A DNA stretch of 64,000 bases from contig NZ_CP163435.1 of NCBI RefSeq assembly GCF_041051975.1, positions 9,516,501-9,580,500 of the forward strand, written 5' to 3'. Position 1 is the first letter of the stretch. Every line of letters begins with the position of its first letter. The notes beneath the pieces are model-generated. The model was not told the origin of the DNA, ran no database searches, and saw only the letters and a list, made by a program, of their open reading frames with translations. Source of the DNA: Streptomyces sp. R21. Lineage in GTDB: Bacteria > Actinomycetota > Actinomycetes > Streptomycetales > Streptomycetaceae. Positions 51,827 to 60,035 of this stretch are shown here, in pieces. A program made the translations under genes and the position numbers.

Positions 51827-53281
51827 ATGTCTAAGGTTCTTACCTCCCTGCCCATCGGCGAGCGCGTCGGCATCGCCTTCTCCGGCGGCCTCGACACCTC
51901 CGTCGCGGTCGCGTGGATGCGCGACAAGGGTGCCGTCCCGTGCACCTACACCGCCGACATCGGCCAGTACGACGAGCCCGACATCGCGTCGGTGCCCGGC
52001 CGCGCGTCGGCGTACGGAGCCGAGATCGCGCGTCTGGTCGACTGCCGTGCGGCACTGGTCGAGGAGGGCCTTGCCGCGCTCACGTGCGGCGCGTTCCACA
52101 TCCGCTCGGGCGGGCGTGCCTACTTCAACACGACGCCGCTCGGCCGCGCCGTCACCGGCACTCTGCTGGTGCGGGCGATGCTCGAGGACGACGTGCAGAT
52201 CTGGGGCGACGGCTCGACGTTCAAGGGCAATGACATCGAGCGGTTCTACCGCTACGGCCTGCTCGCCAACCCGCACCTGCGCATCTACAAGCCCTGGCTG
52301 GACGCGGACTTCGTGACCGAGCTCGGCGGCCGCAAGGAGATGTCGGAGTGGCTGGTCGCCCACGGCCTGCCCTACCGCGACAGCACCGAGAAGGCCTACT
52401 CGACCGACGCCAACATCTGGGGCGCCACCCACGAGGCCAAGACCCTGGAGCACCTGGACACCGGCGTCGAGACCGTCAACCCGATCATGGGCGTGCGGTT
52501 CTGGGACCCCTCGGTCGAGATCGCCGCCGAGGACGTGACGATCGGCTTCGATCAGGGCCGTCCGGTCTCGATCAACGGCAAGGAGTTCGCGACCGCGGTC
52601 GACCTGGTGATGGAGGCCAACGCCATCGGCGGCCGCCACGGCCTGGGTATGTCCGACCAGATCGAGAACCGGATCATCGAGGCCAAGAGCCGCGGCATCT
52701 ACGAGGCCCCCGGCATGGCACTGCTGCACGCGGCCTACGAGCGCCTCGTCAACGCGATCCACAATGAGGACACCCTCGCCCAGTACCACAACGAGGGCCG
52801 GCGCCTCGGCCGCCTCATGTACGAGGGCCGCTGGCTCGACCCGCAGGCGCTGATGATCCGCGAGTCGCTGCAGCGCTGGGTCGGCGCGGCCGTCACCGGC
52901 GAGGTGACGCTGCGGCTGCGGCGCGGCGAGGACTACTCGCTCCTCGACACCACGGGCCCGGCGTTCAGCTACCACCCGGACAAGCTGTCCATGGAGCGCA
53001 CCGAGGACTCGGCGTTCGGCCCGGTGGACCGGATCGGCCAGCTGACCATGCGCAACCTCGACATCGCCGACTCGCGCGCCAAGCTGGAGCAGTACGTCGG
53101 CCTCGGCCTGATCGGCACCGGCAGCCCCACGATCGGCGCCTCCCAGGCGGCCGCGACCGGGCTGATCGGCACCATGCCGGAACTGCCCGAGGGCGGCGCC
53201 GAGGCCATCGCCTCCCGCGGCGAGGTCTCCGAGGACGAGGCGCTCCTGGACCGCGCCGCGATGGAGTCCGGAACGGACTGA
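51827..53281 (+). CDS. argG: Argininosuccinate synthase, type 2
   Basis: A 484-residue ATP-dependent enzyme that joins citrulline and aspartate in arginine synthesis. The P-loop-like AFSGGLDTS is at residues 17-25. Nearly the whole chain follows the E. coli ArgG pattern (ITYFNTTPLGRAVTGTLL-like RAYFNTTPLGRAVTGT, GDGSTFKGNDIERFYRYGLL, EKAYSTDANIWGATHEAK, DQIENRIIEAKSRGIYEAPGMALLH, RSLQRWV-like ESLQRWVGAAVTGEVTL). This longer type 2 form differs from the roughly 400-residue form common in the streptomycete arg cluster. It stands alone here, away from argCJBDRH, so it may be a second or acquired copy. Promoter and terminator flank it. Confidence 0.92.
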   Translation: MSKVLTSLPIGERVGIAFSGGLDTSVAVAWMRDKGAVPCTYTADIGQYDEPDIASVPGRASAYGAEIARLVDCRAALVEEGLAALTCGAFHIRSGGRAYFNTTPLGRAVTGTLLVRAMLEDDVQIWGDGSTFKGNDIERFYRYGLLANPHLRIYKPWLDADFVTELGGRKEMSEWLVAHGLPYRDSTEKAYSTDANIWGATHEAKTLEHLDTGVETVNPIMGVRFWDPSVEIAAEDVTIGFDQGRPVSINGKEFATAVDLVMEANAIGGRHGLGMSDQIENRIIEAKSRGIYEAPGMALLHAAYERLVNAIHNEDTLAQYHNEGRRLGRLMYEGRWLDPQALMIRESLQRWVGAAVTGEVTLRLRRGEDYSLLDTTGPAFSYHPDKLSMERTEDSAFGPVDRIGQLTMRNLDIADSRAKLEQYVGLGLIGTGSPTIGASQAAATGLIGTMPELPEGGAEAIASRGEVSEDEALLDRAAMESGTD

Positions 53282-53303
53282 CCGGGCGTCACCGGCTCAC
53301 CTG

Positions 53304-53367
53304 GTACGACCTGGCCAACCGCCTCCTGCACCCTGGCACTTGCCCAGGTGCGGGAGGCGGTGTCGTA
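53304..53367 (+). terminator. Strong hairpin downstream of argG
   Basis: TACGAC and GTCGTA bracket a nested stem in which ACCGCCTCC (53318-53326) pairs with GGAGGCGGT (53353-53361) and GCACC with GGTGC, inside the 313-bp gap before the metallophosphoesterase. The rest of this gap shows no supported gene. Confidence 0.75.
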
Positions 53368-53595
53368 GGTGACGCGGATCAACTGCCGCCGGGGGACTGG
53401 TAGGAAGGTTTCCAATTCGCTAGCATCCCGGGCGGTGGCTTGGCGCGGTGCCTGATTCCGGTGAGGCATGACGCGCTCAGCGAGAGCTCTGACCCGGCCG
53501 CCGTGACGCTACCCCCTGCCCGCACACCGGCCGGGGGTCCGCCGTCACGCACCGGTGTCCAGCTCTCGCCACCCCCAAGGCCAGGGAGTCCAGGG

Positions 53596-54942
53596 ATGCA
53601 CCTGAACGCCTCAGCTCCGCCCCCCACGCCCACGCGGGCCCGTACGGTAGGCGTGGTCATCGCCGCCGTACTCCTCCTCGTCGGCGGCCTGTTGCTCACC
53701 TACCCCGACCGGGCCGGCGCCGCCGCCGACCCCCTCATCTCGAACGGCAGGCCCGCCACGGCGTCCTCCGTCGAGAGCTCCGCACTCGGCCCGCAGAATG
53801 CCGTCGACGGCGCCCCGGCCACCCGCTGGGCGAGCGCCGAGGGCAAGGACCCGCAGTGGATCTCCGTCGACCTCGGTGCCACCGCCGATGTCACGCGGGT
53901 GGCGCTGCGTTGGGAGGCCGCGTACGCCAAGGCGTACCGCATCGAGGTCTCCGCCGACGGCGCCACCTGGACCCGCCTCGCGAGTGAGACGGCCGGGAAC
54001 GGCGGCACCGACGACTGGACCGCTCTCTCCGGCCAGGGCCGCTACCTGCGCGTGTACGGCACGGCGCGCGGCACGTCGTACGGCTACTCGCTGTACGAGG
54101 TCGAGGTGTACGGCACGTTCGACGGCGGGCCCCCGCCGACCGGCGCCTTCACCGTGGTCGCCGCCGGTGACATCGCTGCCCAGTGCACCGCCTCCGACAG
54201 CGGCTGCGCCCACCCGAAGACCGCAGCGCTGGCCCAGCGGATCAACCCGAAGTTCTATCTGACGATGGGCGACAACCAGTACGACGACGCCCGGATCGCC
54301 GACTACCGCGCCTACTACGACAAGACCTGGGGCGTCTTCAAGGACAGGACCCACCCAGTCCCGGGCAACCACGAGACATACGACCCGGCAGGCTCCCTGG
54401 TCGGCTACAAGTCGTACTTCGGGGCGATCGCCTACCCCCAGGGCAAGAGCTACTACAGCTTCGACGAAGGCAGTTGGCACTTCATCGCCCTCGACTCCAA
54501 CTCCTTCGACCAGAGCGCCCAGATCGACTGGCTCAAGGCCGACCTCGCCCACAACAGCAAGGCGTGCATCGCCGCCTACTGGCACCACCCGCTCTACTCC
54601 TCGGGCGGACACGGCAACGACCCGGTCAGCAAGCCGGTTTGGAAGATCCTCTACGCGGCCCGAACCGACCTCGTGCTCAACGGGCACGACCACCACTACG
54701 AGCGGTTCGCCCCGCAGGATCCCGACGGGCGGGCCACGGCCGACGGCATCGTGGAGATCGTCGGCGGCATGGGCGGCGCCGAGCCGTACCCCATCGAGAA
54801 CGTCCAGCCCAACAGCCAGAAGCGGATCAGCGGTCAATACGGCGTCCTGAAACTGGACTTCACCGACTCCGGCTATGGCTGGACCTACGTGGGAACGGAC
54901 GACCAGATCAAGGACACCAGCCCGAAGTACGCCTGCCACTGA
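53596..54942 (+). CDS. Secreted metallophosphoesterase with F5/8-type C domain
   Basis: A 448-residue protein with an N-terminal membrane anchor/signal (residues 15-38, VGVVIAAVLLLVGGLLLTYP), then a discoidin-like F5/8 C domain at about 45-170 (NAVDGAPATRWASAEGKDPQWISVDLGATADVTRV). A calcineurin-like metallophosphoesterase domain follows at about 180-440: VVAAGDIAAQ, MGDNQYDD, PVPGNHETY, AYWHHPLYSSGGHG and NGHDHHYERF are the metal-binding blocks. The first block lacks the usual D-x-H (it reads GDIAA). It acts outside the membrane on an unknown phosphoester. Its stop overlaps the next start by 1 nt (TGATG), so the operon is translationally coupled. RBS AGGGAG lies before the ATG. Confidence 0.87.
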   Translation: MHLNASAPPPTPTRARTVGVVIAAVLLLVGGLLLTYPDRAGAAADPLISNGRPATASSVESSALGPQNAVDGAPATRWASAEGKDPQWISVDLGATADVTRVALRWEAAYAKAYRIEVSADGATWTRLASETAGNGGTDDWTALSGQGRYLRVYGTARGTSYGYSLYEVEVYGTFDGGPPPTGAFTVVAAGDIAAQCTASDSGCAHPKTAALAQRINPKFYLTMGDNQYDDARIADYRAYYDKTWGVFKDRTHPVPGNHETYDPAGSLVGYKSYFGAIAYPQGKSYYSFDEGSWHFIALDSNSFDQSAQIDWLKADLAHNSKACIAAYWHHPLYSSGGHGNDPVSKPVWKILYAARTDLVLNGHDHHYERFAPQDPDGRATADGIVEIVGGMGGAEPYPIENVQPNSQKRISGQYGVLKLDFTDSGYGWTYVGTDDQIKDTSPKYACH

Positions 54943-56246
54943 TGTATTTGGCGACCACAGGCCGCCGGGACACGTCGGCCCCGCCCTCCACCGGCGGGGC
55001 GGGCCGACGCGTCCCCGGCACCGTACTGGCACTCGGCACGGTCAGCCTCGTCACCGACATCTCCTCCGAGATGGTCACCGCGGTGCTGCCGCTCTACCTC
55101 GTCCTCGGACTGGGTCTCTCACCCCTCCAATTCGGCTTCCTGGACGGCCTGTTCAACGGCGGCTCCGCCGTCGTACGACTGCTCGCCGGGCACGCCGCCG
55201 ACCGCGGCCACCGGCACAAACGGGTCGCCGGCATCGGCTACGCCCTCTCCGCCTGCTCCCGCCTCGGCCTGCTGCTCGCGGGCGGCGCCGCCACCGGCAT
55301 CGCGGCGGCCCTCGCCACCGACCGGATCGGCAAGGGCATCCGTACGGCGCCACGCGACGCCCTGATCACCCTGAGCAGCCCGCCCGACGCACTCGGCCGC
55401 TCCTTCGGCGTGCACCGGGCCATGGACACCACCGGCGCGCTGCTGGGCCCGCTCGCCGCGTTCGCCCTGCTCGGCGCCACCGCCGACGCCTACGACGCGG
55501 TGTTCGTCGTCAGCTTCTGCGTCGGCCTGCTCGGGGTACTGCTCCTCGTCCTGTACGTCCCCGGGCACCGGCCGGCACCGTCGACGCCGGTCTCAACACC
55601 CCGTACAGGCAAGGCGTTTGGCGCACTACGAGATCCCGCCTTCCGACGGATAGTCGCAGCCGCCGCACTGCTCGGCGCCGCCACCATCGGCGACGCGTTC
55701 GTCTACCTCCTGCTCCAACGCCGACTGAACCTCCCCGTCGGCTGGTTCCCGCTGCTGCCGCTCGGCGCGGCCGCGTGCTACCTGGTGCTCGCCGTCCCGG
55801 CGGGCCGGATCGCGGACCGGGCGGGGCGACGGCTGCCCTTCCTGTACGGACATCTCGCACTGCTCGCCGTGTACACGGTGCTCCTCGCCCCGGCCGACGG
55901 CCCGCCCCTGCTCCTCCTCGTGCCGGTCCTCGCGCTGCTCGGCGTCTTCTATGCCACCACCGACGGGGTGCTGATGGCCCTCGCCGGGTCCGTGCTGCCC
56001 CCGGACGGCAGCGCGGGCGGACTCGCTCTGCTCCAGACCGGCCAGGCGCTGTCGCGGATGCTCGCCGCGGCGGGCTTCGGCGCCGCATGGACGGTGTGGG
56101 GACCGCGCCCCGCGCTGTGGGCGGCGACGTCGGTCCTGCTCGCCGCTCTCGCGGGCGGCTGGGCACTGCTGCCGCGCACCGCGTCCGACGCCCCGGGCTC
56201 CGCAGAGCCACCGGGAGACCAGAACCCCGAGAGGCGGACCGCATGA
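54942..56246 (+). CDS. MFS transporter of the phosphoesterase operon
   Basis: A 434-residue, 12-helix MFS protein. TDISSEMVTAVLPLYLVLGLGLSPLQFGFLDGLFNGGSAVVRLLAGHAADR covers helices 1-2 and the A-D-R motif; IGKGIRTAPRDALI after helix 4 is the R-T-x-x-R-D-A signature seen in a bacterial MFS subgroup. The ATG overlaps the upstream stop by 1 nt and the stop overlaps the next ATG (ATGA), so its expression is tied to both neighbours. The substrate is unknown. Confidence 0.87.
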   Translation: MYLATTGRRDTSAPPSTGGAGRRVPGTVLALGTVSLVTDISSEMVTAVLPLYLVLGLGLSPLQFGFLDGLFNGGSAVVRLLAGHAADRGHRHKRVAGIGYALSACSRLGLLLAGGAATGIAAALATDRIGKGIRTAPRDALITLSSPPDALGRSFGVHRAMDTTGALLGPLAAFALLGATADAYDAVFVVSFCVGLLGVLLLVLYVPGHRPAPSTPVSTPRTGKAFGALRDPAFRRIVAAAALLGAATIGDAFVYLLLQRRLNLPVGWFPLLPLGAAACYLVLAVPAGRIADRAGRRLPFLYGHLALLAVYTVLLAPADGPPLLLLVPVLALLGVFYATTDGVLMALAGSVLPPDGSAGGLALLQTGQALSRMLAAAGFGAAWTVWGPRPALWAATSVLLAALAGGWALLPRTASDAPGSAEPPGDQNPERRTA

Positions 56247-57262
56247 CGGCCAGGTTCCCCGGACCCCCGAACCCGCTCGGCCCCCGGGCCCGTATCGCCG
56301 TCCTGGTGGCCGCGGTGCTGCTCCTCGCGGCCGGATCCGTGGGGTACGTGCTGCATTCAGAAGCCCGGTCGGACGGCCAACGGGGCGCAGCCGACGCCTC
56401 GTTCACCCTCGACGGTCCCGCGCTGTACTTCCGGGACACGGCCACCGGACGCGTCGCGCACCAGCCGCTCGCCGGAACCCGCGGCGACCGCACCACCGGC
56501 GGCCCCGTCTGCGACCGGTTCCACGCGGCCGGCGGCACCGCCCTCTGCCTGCGCGCGAAGCCCGGGGTGCTGCCGAAGACGTACGCGATCGTGCTCGACC
56601 GGCGGCTTCGCGAGGTGCGCCGGATCACCGTGCCCGGCATCCCGACCCGGGCCCGCGTCTCCGCCTCCGGACGGATGCTGGCCTGGACGGTGTTCGCCAC
56701 CGGCGACTCGTACGCCACCACCGCCTTCTCCACCCGGACCGCCGTCCTCGACCTGCGCACCGGCTACCTGATCAAGTCCATCGAGGAGATCCCCCTCACC
56801 ATCGACGGCGCCCGCCACCACGCCCCCGACGTCAACTACTGGGGGGTGACCTTCGCCCGCGACGACAACCGCTTCTACGCGACGGTCTCCACCAAGGGCC
56901 GCACCTACCTCGTGGAGGGCGACATGAAGAACTGGTCGGCGACGGCGCTGAGGCAAAACGCCGAGTGTCCCTCCCTGTCGCCCGACAACACCCGGATCGC
57001 CTTCAAGAAGAAGCTCTCCGGCGACCCGGCCGCGCCCTGGCGGCTGTACGTCCTCGACCTGCGGACCATGCGGGAGTGGCCGCTCGCCGAGACCCGGGGC
57101 GTCGACGATCAGGCGGCCTGGCTGGACGACGGCACCATCGCCTACGCGCTGCCGGGTGCCGGCGGCGGCCGTACGAGCGACATCTGGACCGTCCCCGCGG
57201 ACGGCACCGGCGCGCCCCACAAGGCCGTGGCGGGCGGGTCGTCGCCGGTGGCGGTGGGGTGA
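56243..57262 (+). CDS. Membrane-anchored TolB-like beta-propeller protein
   Basis: A 339-residue protein with one N-terminal membrane segment (residues 15-39, ARIAVLVAAVLLLAAGSVGYVL) and an extracytoplasmic domain of TolB/WD40-like blades (FTLDGPALYFRDTATGRVAHQPL, RARVSASGRMLAWTVF, CPSLSPDNTRIAFKKKL, DIWTVPADGTGAP). It is the last gene of the metallophosphoesterase-MFS operon, sharing ATGA with the MFS gene, and is probably a periplasm-side scaffold or sensor that works with the transporter and phosphoesterase. Confidence 0.8.
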   Translation: MTARFPGPPNPLGPRARIAVLVAAVLLLAAGSVGYVLHSEARSDGQRGAADASFTLDGPALYFRDTATGRVAHQPLAGTRGDRTTGGPVCDRFHAAGGTALCLRAKPGVLPKTYAIVLDRRLREVRRITVPGIPTRARVSASGRMLAWTVFATGDSYATTAFSTRTAVLDLRTGYLIKSIEEIPLTIDGARHHAPDVNYWGVTFARDDNRFYATVSTKGRTYLVEGDMKNWSATALRQNAECPSLSPDNTRIAFKKKLSGDPAAPWRLYVLDLRTMREWPLAETRGVDDQAAWLDDGTIAYALPGAGGGRTSDIWTVPADGTGAPHKAVAGGSSPVAVG

Positions 57263-57350
57263 GGGGTGGGGCGCCTGTCGGAGGTGGAGCCGGGTCGTTC
57301 TCCCGGGGCTCGGCTGTGATACTTCTGCCCCTAGGCAGGGTTTGCCACCC

Positions 57351-57367
57351 CATAAGGTGGCCTTATG
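57351..57367. promoter_or_regulatory. Second palindrome upstream of fprA
   Basis: CATAAGG TGG CCTTATG has perfect 7-bp arms, 27 nt upstream of the iron box. It could be another operator in the fprA control region or part of a longer composite site. Confidence 0.5.
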
Positions 57368-57393
57368 AGGGCATAGATCGGACCCGGGTGCTA

Positions 57394-57411
57394 ACTAAGG
57401 CTTGCCTTAGT
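57394..57411. promoter_or_regulatory. DmdR/DtxR-type iron box before fprA
   Basis: ACTAAGGC TT GCCTTAGT is a perfect 18-bp palindrome matching the TTAGG-type half-sites of actinobacterial iron boxes, 49 nt upstream of the fprA ATG. Iron-loaded DmdR would repress the gene, with expression rising when iron is scarce. Confidence 0.8.
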
Positions 57412-57459
57412 CTACGGTTGCTGACGAGTCAGTCATCACCGCTCGAAGGGAACCTGATC

Positions 57460-58827
57460 ATGCCCCGCCCCCTGCGGGTAGCCATCGTCGGTGCCGGACC
57501 CGCTGGGATCTACGCCGCCGACGCGCTGCTCAAGTCACCGATGGCCGCCACCGAGCCCGGCGTCTCCATCGACCTCTTCGAGCGCATGCCGGCACCCTTC
57601 GGTCTGATCCGTTACGGCGTCGCCCCCGACCACCCGCGTATCAAGGGCATCATCACGGCCCTCCACCAGGTGCTCGACAAGCCGCAGATCCGCCTCTTCG
57701 GCAACGTCGACTACCCGGGCGACATCAACCTGGACGACCTGCGCGCCTTCTACGACGCGGTGATCTTCTCGACCGGCGCCACCGCCGACCGGGCCCTCGA
57801 CATACCCGGCATCGGCCTGGACGGCTCCTACGGCGCCGCCGACTTCGTGTCCTGGTACGACGGCCACCCCGACGTTCCGCGAACCTGGCCGCTGGAGGAC
57901 GAGAAGGTCGCCGTCCTCGGCGTCGGCAACGTCGCGCTGGACGTGGCGCGCATCCTGGCCAAGACGGCGGACGAACTGCTGCCCACCGAGATCCCGCCGA
58001 ACGTTCACGAGGGTCTGCAGGCCAACAAGGCCCGCGAGATCCACGTCTTCGGCCGCCGGGGCCCGGCGCAGGCGAAGTTCAGCCCGATGGAACTGCGCGA
58101 GCTGGACCACTCGCCCACCATCGAGGTCATCGTCGACCCCGAGGACATCGACTACGACGAGGGCTCGATCGCCACCCGGCGCGGCAACAAGCAGGCCGAC
58201 ATGGTCGCCAAGACGGTGGAGAACTGGGCGATCCGCGACGTCGGCGAGCGGCCGCACAAGCTGTTCCTGCACTTCTTCGAGTCGCCGACCGAAATCCTCG
58301 GCGAGGACGGCAAGGTCGTCGGCCTGCGCACCGAGCGCACGGCCCTCGACGGCACCGGCAACGTCAAGGGCACCGGCGAGTTCAAGGACTGGGACGTCAC
58401 CGGGATCTACCGCGCCGTCGGCTACCTCTCCGACTCGCTGGCCAAGCTGCCCTGGGACGTCGAGTCGGGCACAGTGCCGGACAAGGGCGGCCGGGTGATC
58501 GAGGACTCCGGCGAGCACCTGCAGTCGACGTACGTCACCGGCTGGATCCGGCGCGGTCCGGTGGGCCTGATCGGCCACACCAAGGGTGACGCCAACGAGA
58601 CGGTCGCCAGCCTGCTGGACGACCACGCGAACGGCCGTCTGCAGGAGCCGACCTCGCCCGCCCCGGAGTCGGTGGACGCCTTCCTGGCCGAGCGGAACGT
58701 GCGCTACACGACGTGGGAGGGCTGGTACCGGCTCGACGCCGCGGAGAAGGCGCTGGGCGAGCCGCAGGGCCGCGAGCGCGTGAAGATCGTCGAACGCGAG
58801 GACATGCTCAAGGCGAGCGAGGCGTAA
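57460..58827 (+). CDS. fprA: Ferredoxin-NADP+ reductase, FprA type
   Basis: A 455-residue adrenodoxin-reductase-like flavoprotein: FAD motif VAIVGAGPAGIYAADALL (residues 8-25), APFGLIRYGVAPDHPRIKGI, NADP-binding LGVGNVALDVARIL near residue 152, RRGPAQAKFSP, and the C-terminal GWIRRGPVGLIGHTKGDANETV. It transfers electrons between NADPH and ferredoxins. The GAAGGGAACC stretch before the ATG provides a ribosome-binding site. The palindromic iron box upstream indicates induction under iron limitation, which fits a role in reductive iron use or in supplying reduced ferredoxin. Confidence 0.93.
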   Translation: MPRPLRVAIVGAGPAGIYAADALLKSPMAATEPGVSIDLFERMPAPFGLIRYGVAPDHPRIKGIITALHQVLDKPQIRLFGNVDYPGDINLDDLRAFYDAVIFSTGATADRALDIPGIGLDGSYGAADFVSWYDGHPDVPRTWPLEDEKVAVLGVGNVALDVARILAKTADELLPTEIPPNVHEGLQANKAREIHVFGRRGPAQAKFSPMELRELDHSPTIEVIVDPEDIDYDEGSIATRRGNKQADMVAKTVENWAIRDVGERPHKLFLHFFESPTEILGEDGKVVGLRTERTALDGTGNVKGTGEFKDWDVTGIYRAVGYLSDSLAKLPWDVESGTVPDKGGRVIEDSGEHLQSTYVTGWIRRGPVGLIGHTKGDANETVASLLDDHANGRLQEPTSPAPESVDAFLAERNVRYTTWEGWYRLDAAEKALGEPQGRERVKIVEREDMLKASEA

Positions 58828-58848
58828 GCCTCCCGCTCCTCAACGTGG

Positions 58849-58891
58849 CGGGCCCGGCCCGGGGACGTACGTCGTCCCCGGGCCGGGCCCG
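58849..58891 (+). terminator. Very strong hairpin after fprA
   Basis: CGGGCCCGGCCCGGGGACG and CGTCCCCGGGCCGGGCCCG form a perfect 19-bp stem with a short loop, followed by GTTTC, 21 nt after the fprA stop. Confidence 0.85.
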
Positions 58892-58941
58892 TTTCGCCCT
58901 GCTCTCACGGGCTGGGGCGCAGGACCAGACGCGCCTGGGAT

Positions 58942-59376
58942 TCAGACCGTGGACGTGCGGCCGCGGTCGGTGCACAGCGCCCAGATCACGAAGATGGCGA
59001 TCGCGATCGACACGAGCGCCCAGAGGGGCTGGTACGGCAGCCACATGAAGTTGGCGACCACGGCGAGCGCGGCCAGGCCGACGCCCACGCCGCGCGCCCA
59101 GGCCGCGTCCTTGAGGATGCCCCAGCCCGTCACGGCCACGAGCACGCCGAGGACCAGATGGATCCAGCCCCAGGTGGTGAGGCTGAACTCGAAGACGTAG
59201 TCGCCGATGTGGGTGTACACGTCGTCCTTGGCGATCGCGGCGATCCCGTTCAGGACGCCGAGGATGCCGTACACCATCATCAGCACGCCCGCGAACATCG
59301 TGCCGCCGGACGCCCAGGCACTGCCGCCGCCTCCGTGCTGCGCGGGTCGTCCGGGGGTTTGGGTCGCGTTCGTCAT
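58942..59376 (-). CDS. DUF7144-like four-helix membrane protein
   Basis: A 144-residue protein: a short Gly/Gln-rich N-terminus and four transmembrane segments (TMFAGVLMMVYGILGVLNGIAAI, WGWIHLVLGVLVAVTGWGIL, VGVGLAALAVVANFMWLPYQP, WALVSIAIAIFVIWALC). The FAGVLMMVYGILGVLNGI and W-G-W-I-H-L-x-L-G motifs match the abundant DUF7144 family of actinobacteria. GGACGGAG lies 8 nt before the ATG at 59376. Its function is unknown. Confidence 0.85.
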   Translation of the reverse strand: MTNATQTPGRPAQHGGGGSAWASGGTMFAGVLMMVYGILGVLNGIAAIAKDDVYTHIGDYVFEFSLTTWGWIHLVLGVLVAVTGWGILKDAAWARGVGVGLAALAVVANFMWLPYQPLWALVSIAIAIFVIWALCTDRGRTSTV

Positions 59377-59511
59377 GGTCGTACTCCGTCCCTGTGGCCC
59401 CTCATGGGCGACGACTTCGAGCGTGGGTCCGCCGGGGGCGGGCGGCGAGCGGGTGTGGGCCGTTCGGGTGACGCGTGGAGTGTCCGGCCGCAGCACCGCA
59501 CCGAAGCGTTC

Positions 59512-60000
59512 TCAGTAGCGGAGCGCCGTGCCGACCTTCGCCGTGACGTTGTCGTTCGACAGGTTGTGGGTGCTGCGCGCGGTGGCCCGGCCGGTCTTGC
59601 CGGCCGCCACGTCGGAGAGCGTCACCACTACCGTGTCCAGCAGCTTGTCGTCCGTGTCACGGAAGTCGACCTTCACCGCGAAGGACTTCGTGGAGTCGGC
59701 GGTGTTCTCGGCGGAGACGTCGACCGTGGTGCGGCCGTCGGAGTCGGTGGACGGATCGCCCAGTTTCACCTGGTCCTTGGCGTCCAGGCCGTTCTTTACC
59801 TCGTCGAGTTTCCGCTGGGCGGCGTCCGACGCCGACGCGAGCGCGTCGGACGCCCGGGAGGCGGCCGAGGAGACCGCCGACGCGGCCTTCGACACGACGT
59901 CCGACGGGCTGGTGTTGTCGTCCGAACACCCCGCCGCGCCCGCGGCGACGACCGCGGCCACCACCGCACCCGCCAGTCCCCGCACCCACGTGCCCGGCAT
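59512..60000 (-). CDS. Lipoprotein with FxLYD-like domain
   Basis: A 162-residue protein with a signal and lipobox (AVVAAVVAAGAAGC), an Ala/Ser-rich helical linker (KAASAVSSAASRASDALASASDAAQRKLDEV, coiled-coil-like) and a C-terminal FxLYD-type beta domain (TTVDVSAENTADSTKSFAVKVDFRDTDDKLLDTVVVTLSDVAAGKTGRA). ATG 60000 is chosen because GGGAGG lies 5 nt upstream; an in-frame TTG at 60039 would put an unlikely segment before the signal. The domain usually handles cell-surface binding; no partner is adjacent. Confidence 0.78.
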   Translation of the reverse strand: MPGTWVRGLAGAVVAAVVAAGAAGCSDDNTSPSDVVSKAASAVSSAASRASDALASASDAAQRKLDEVKNGLDAKDQVKLGDPSTDSDGRTTVDVSAENTADSTKSFAVKVDFRDTDDKLLDTVVVTLSDVAAGKTGRATARSTHNLSNDNVTAKVGTALRY

Positions 60001-60035
60001 CGCGCCTCCCGCAATCGAACTCGACTTCGCCCCAG

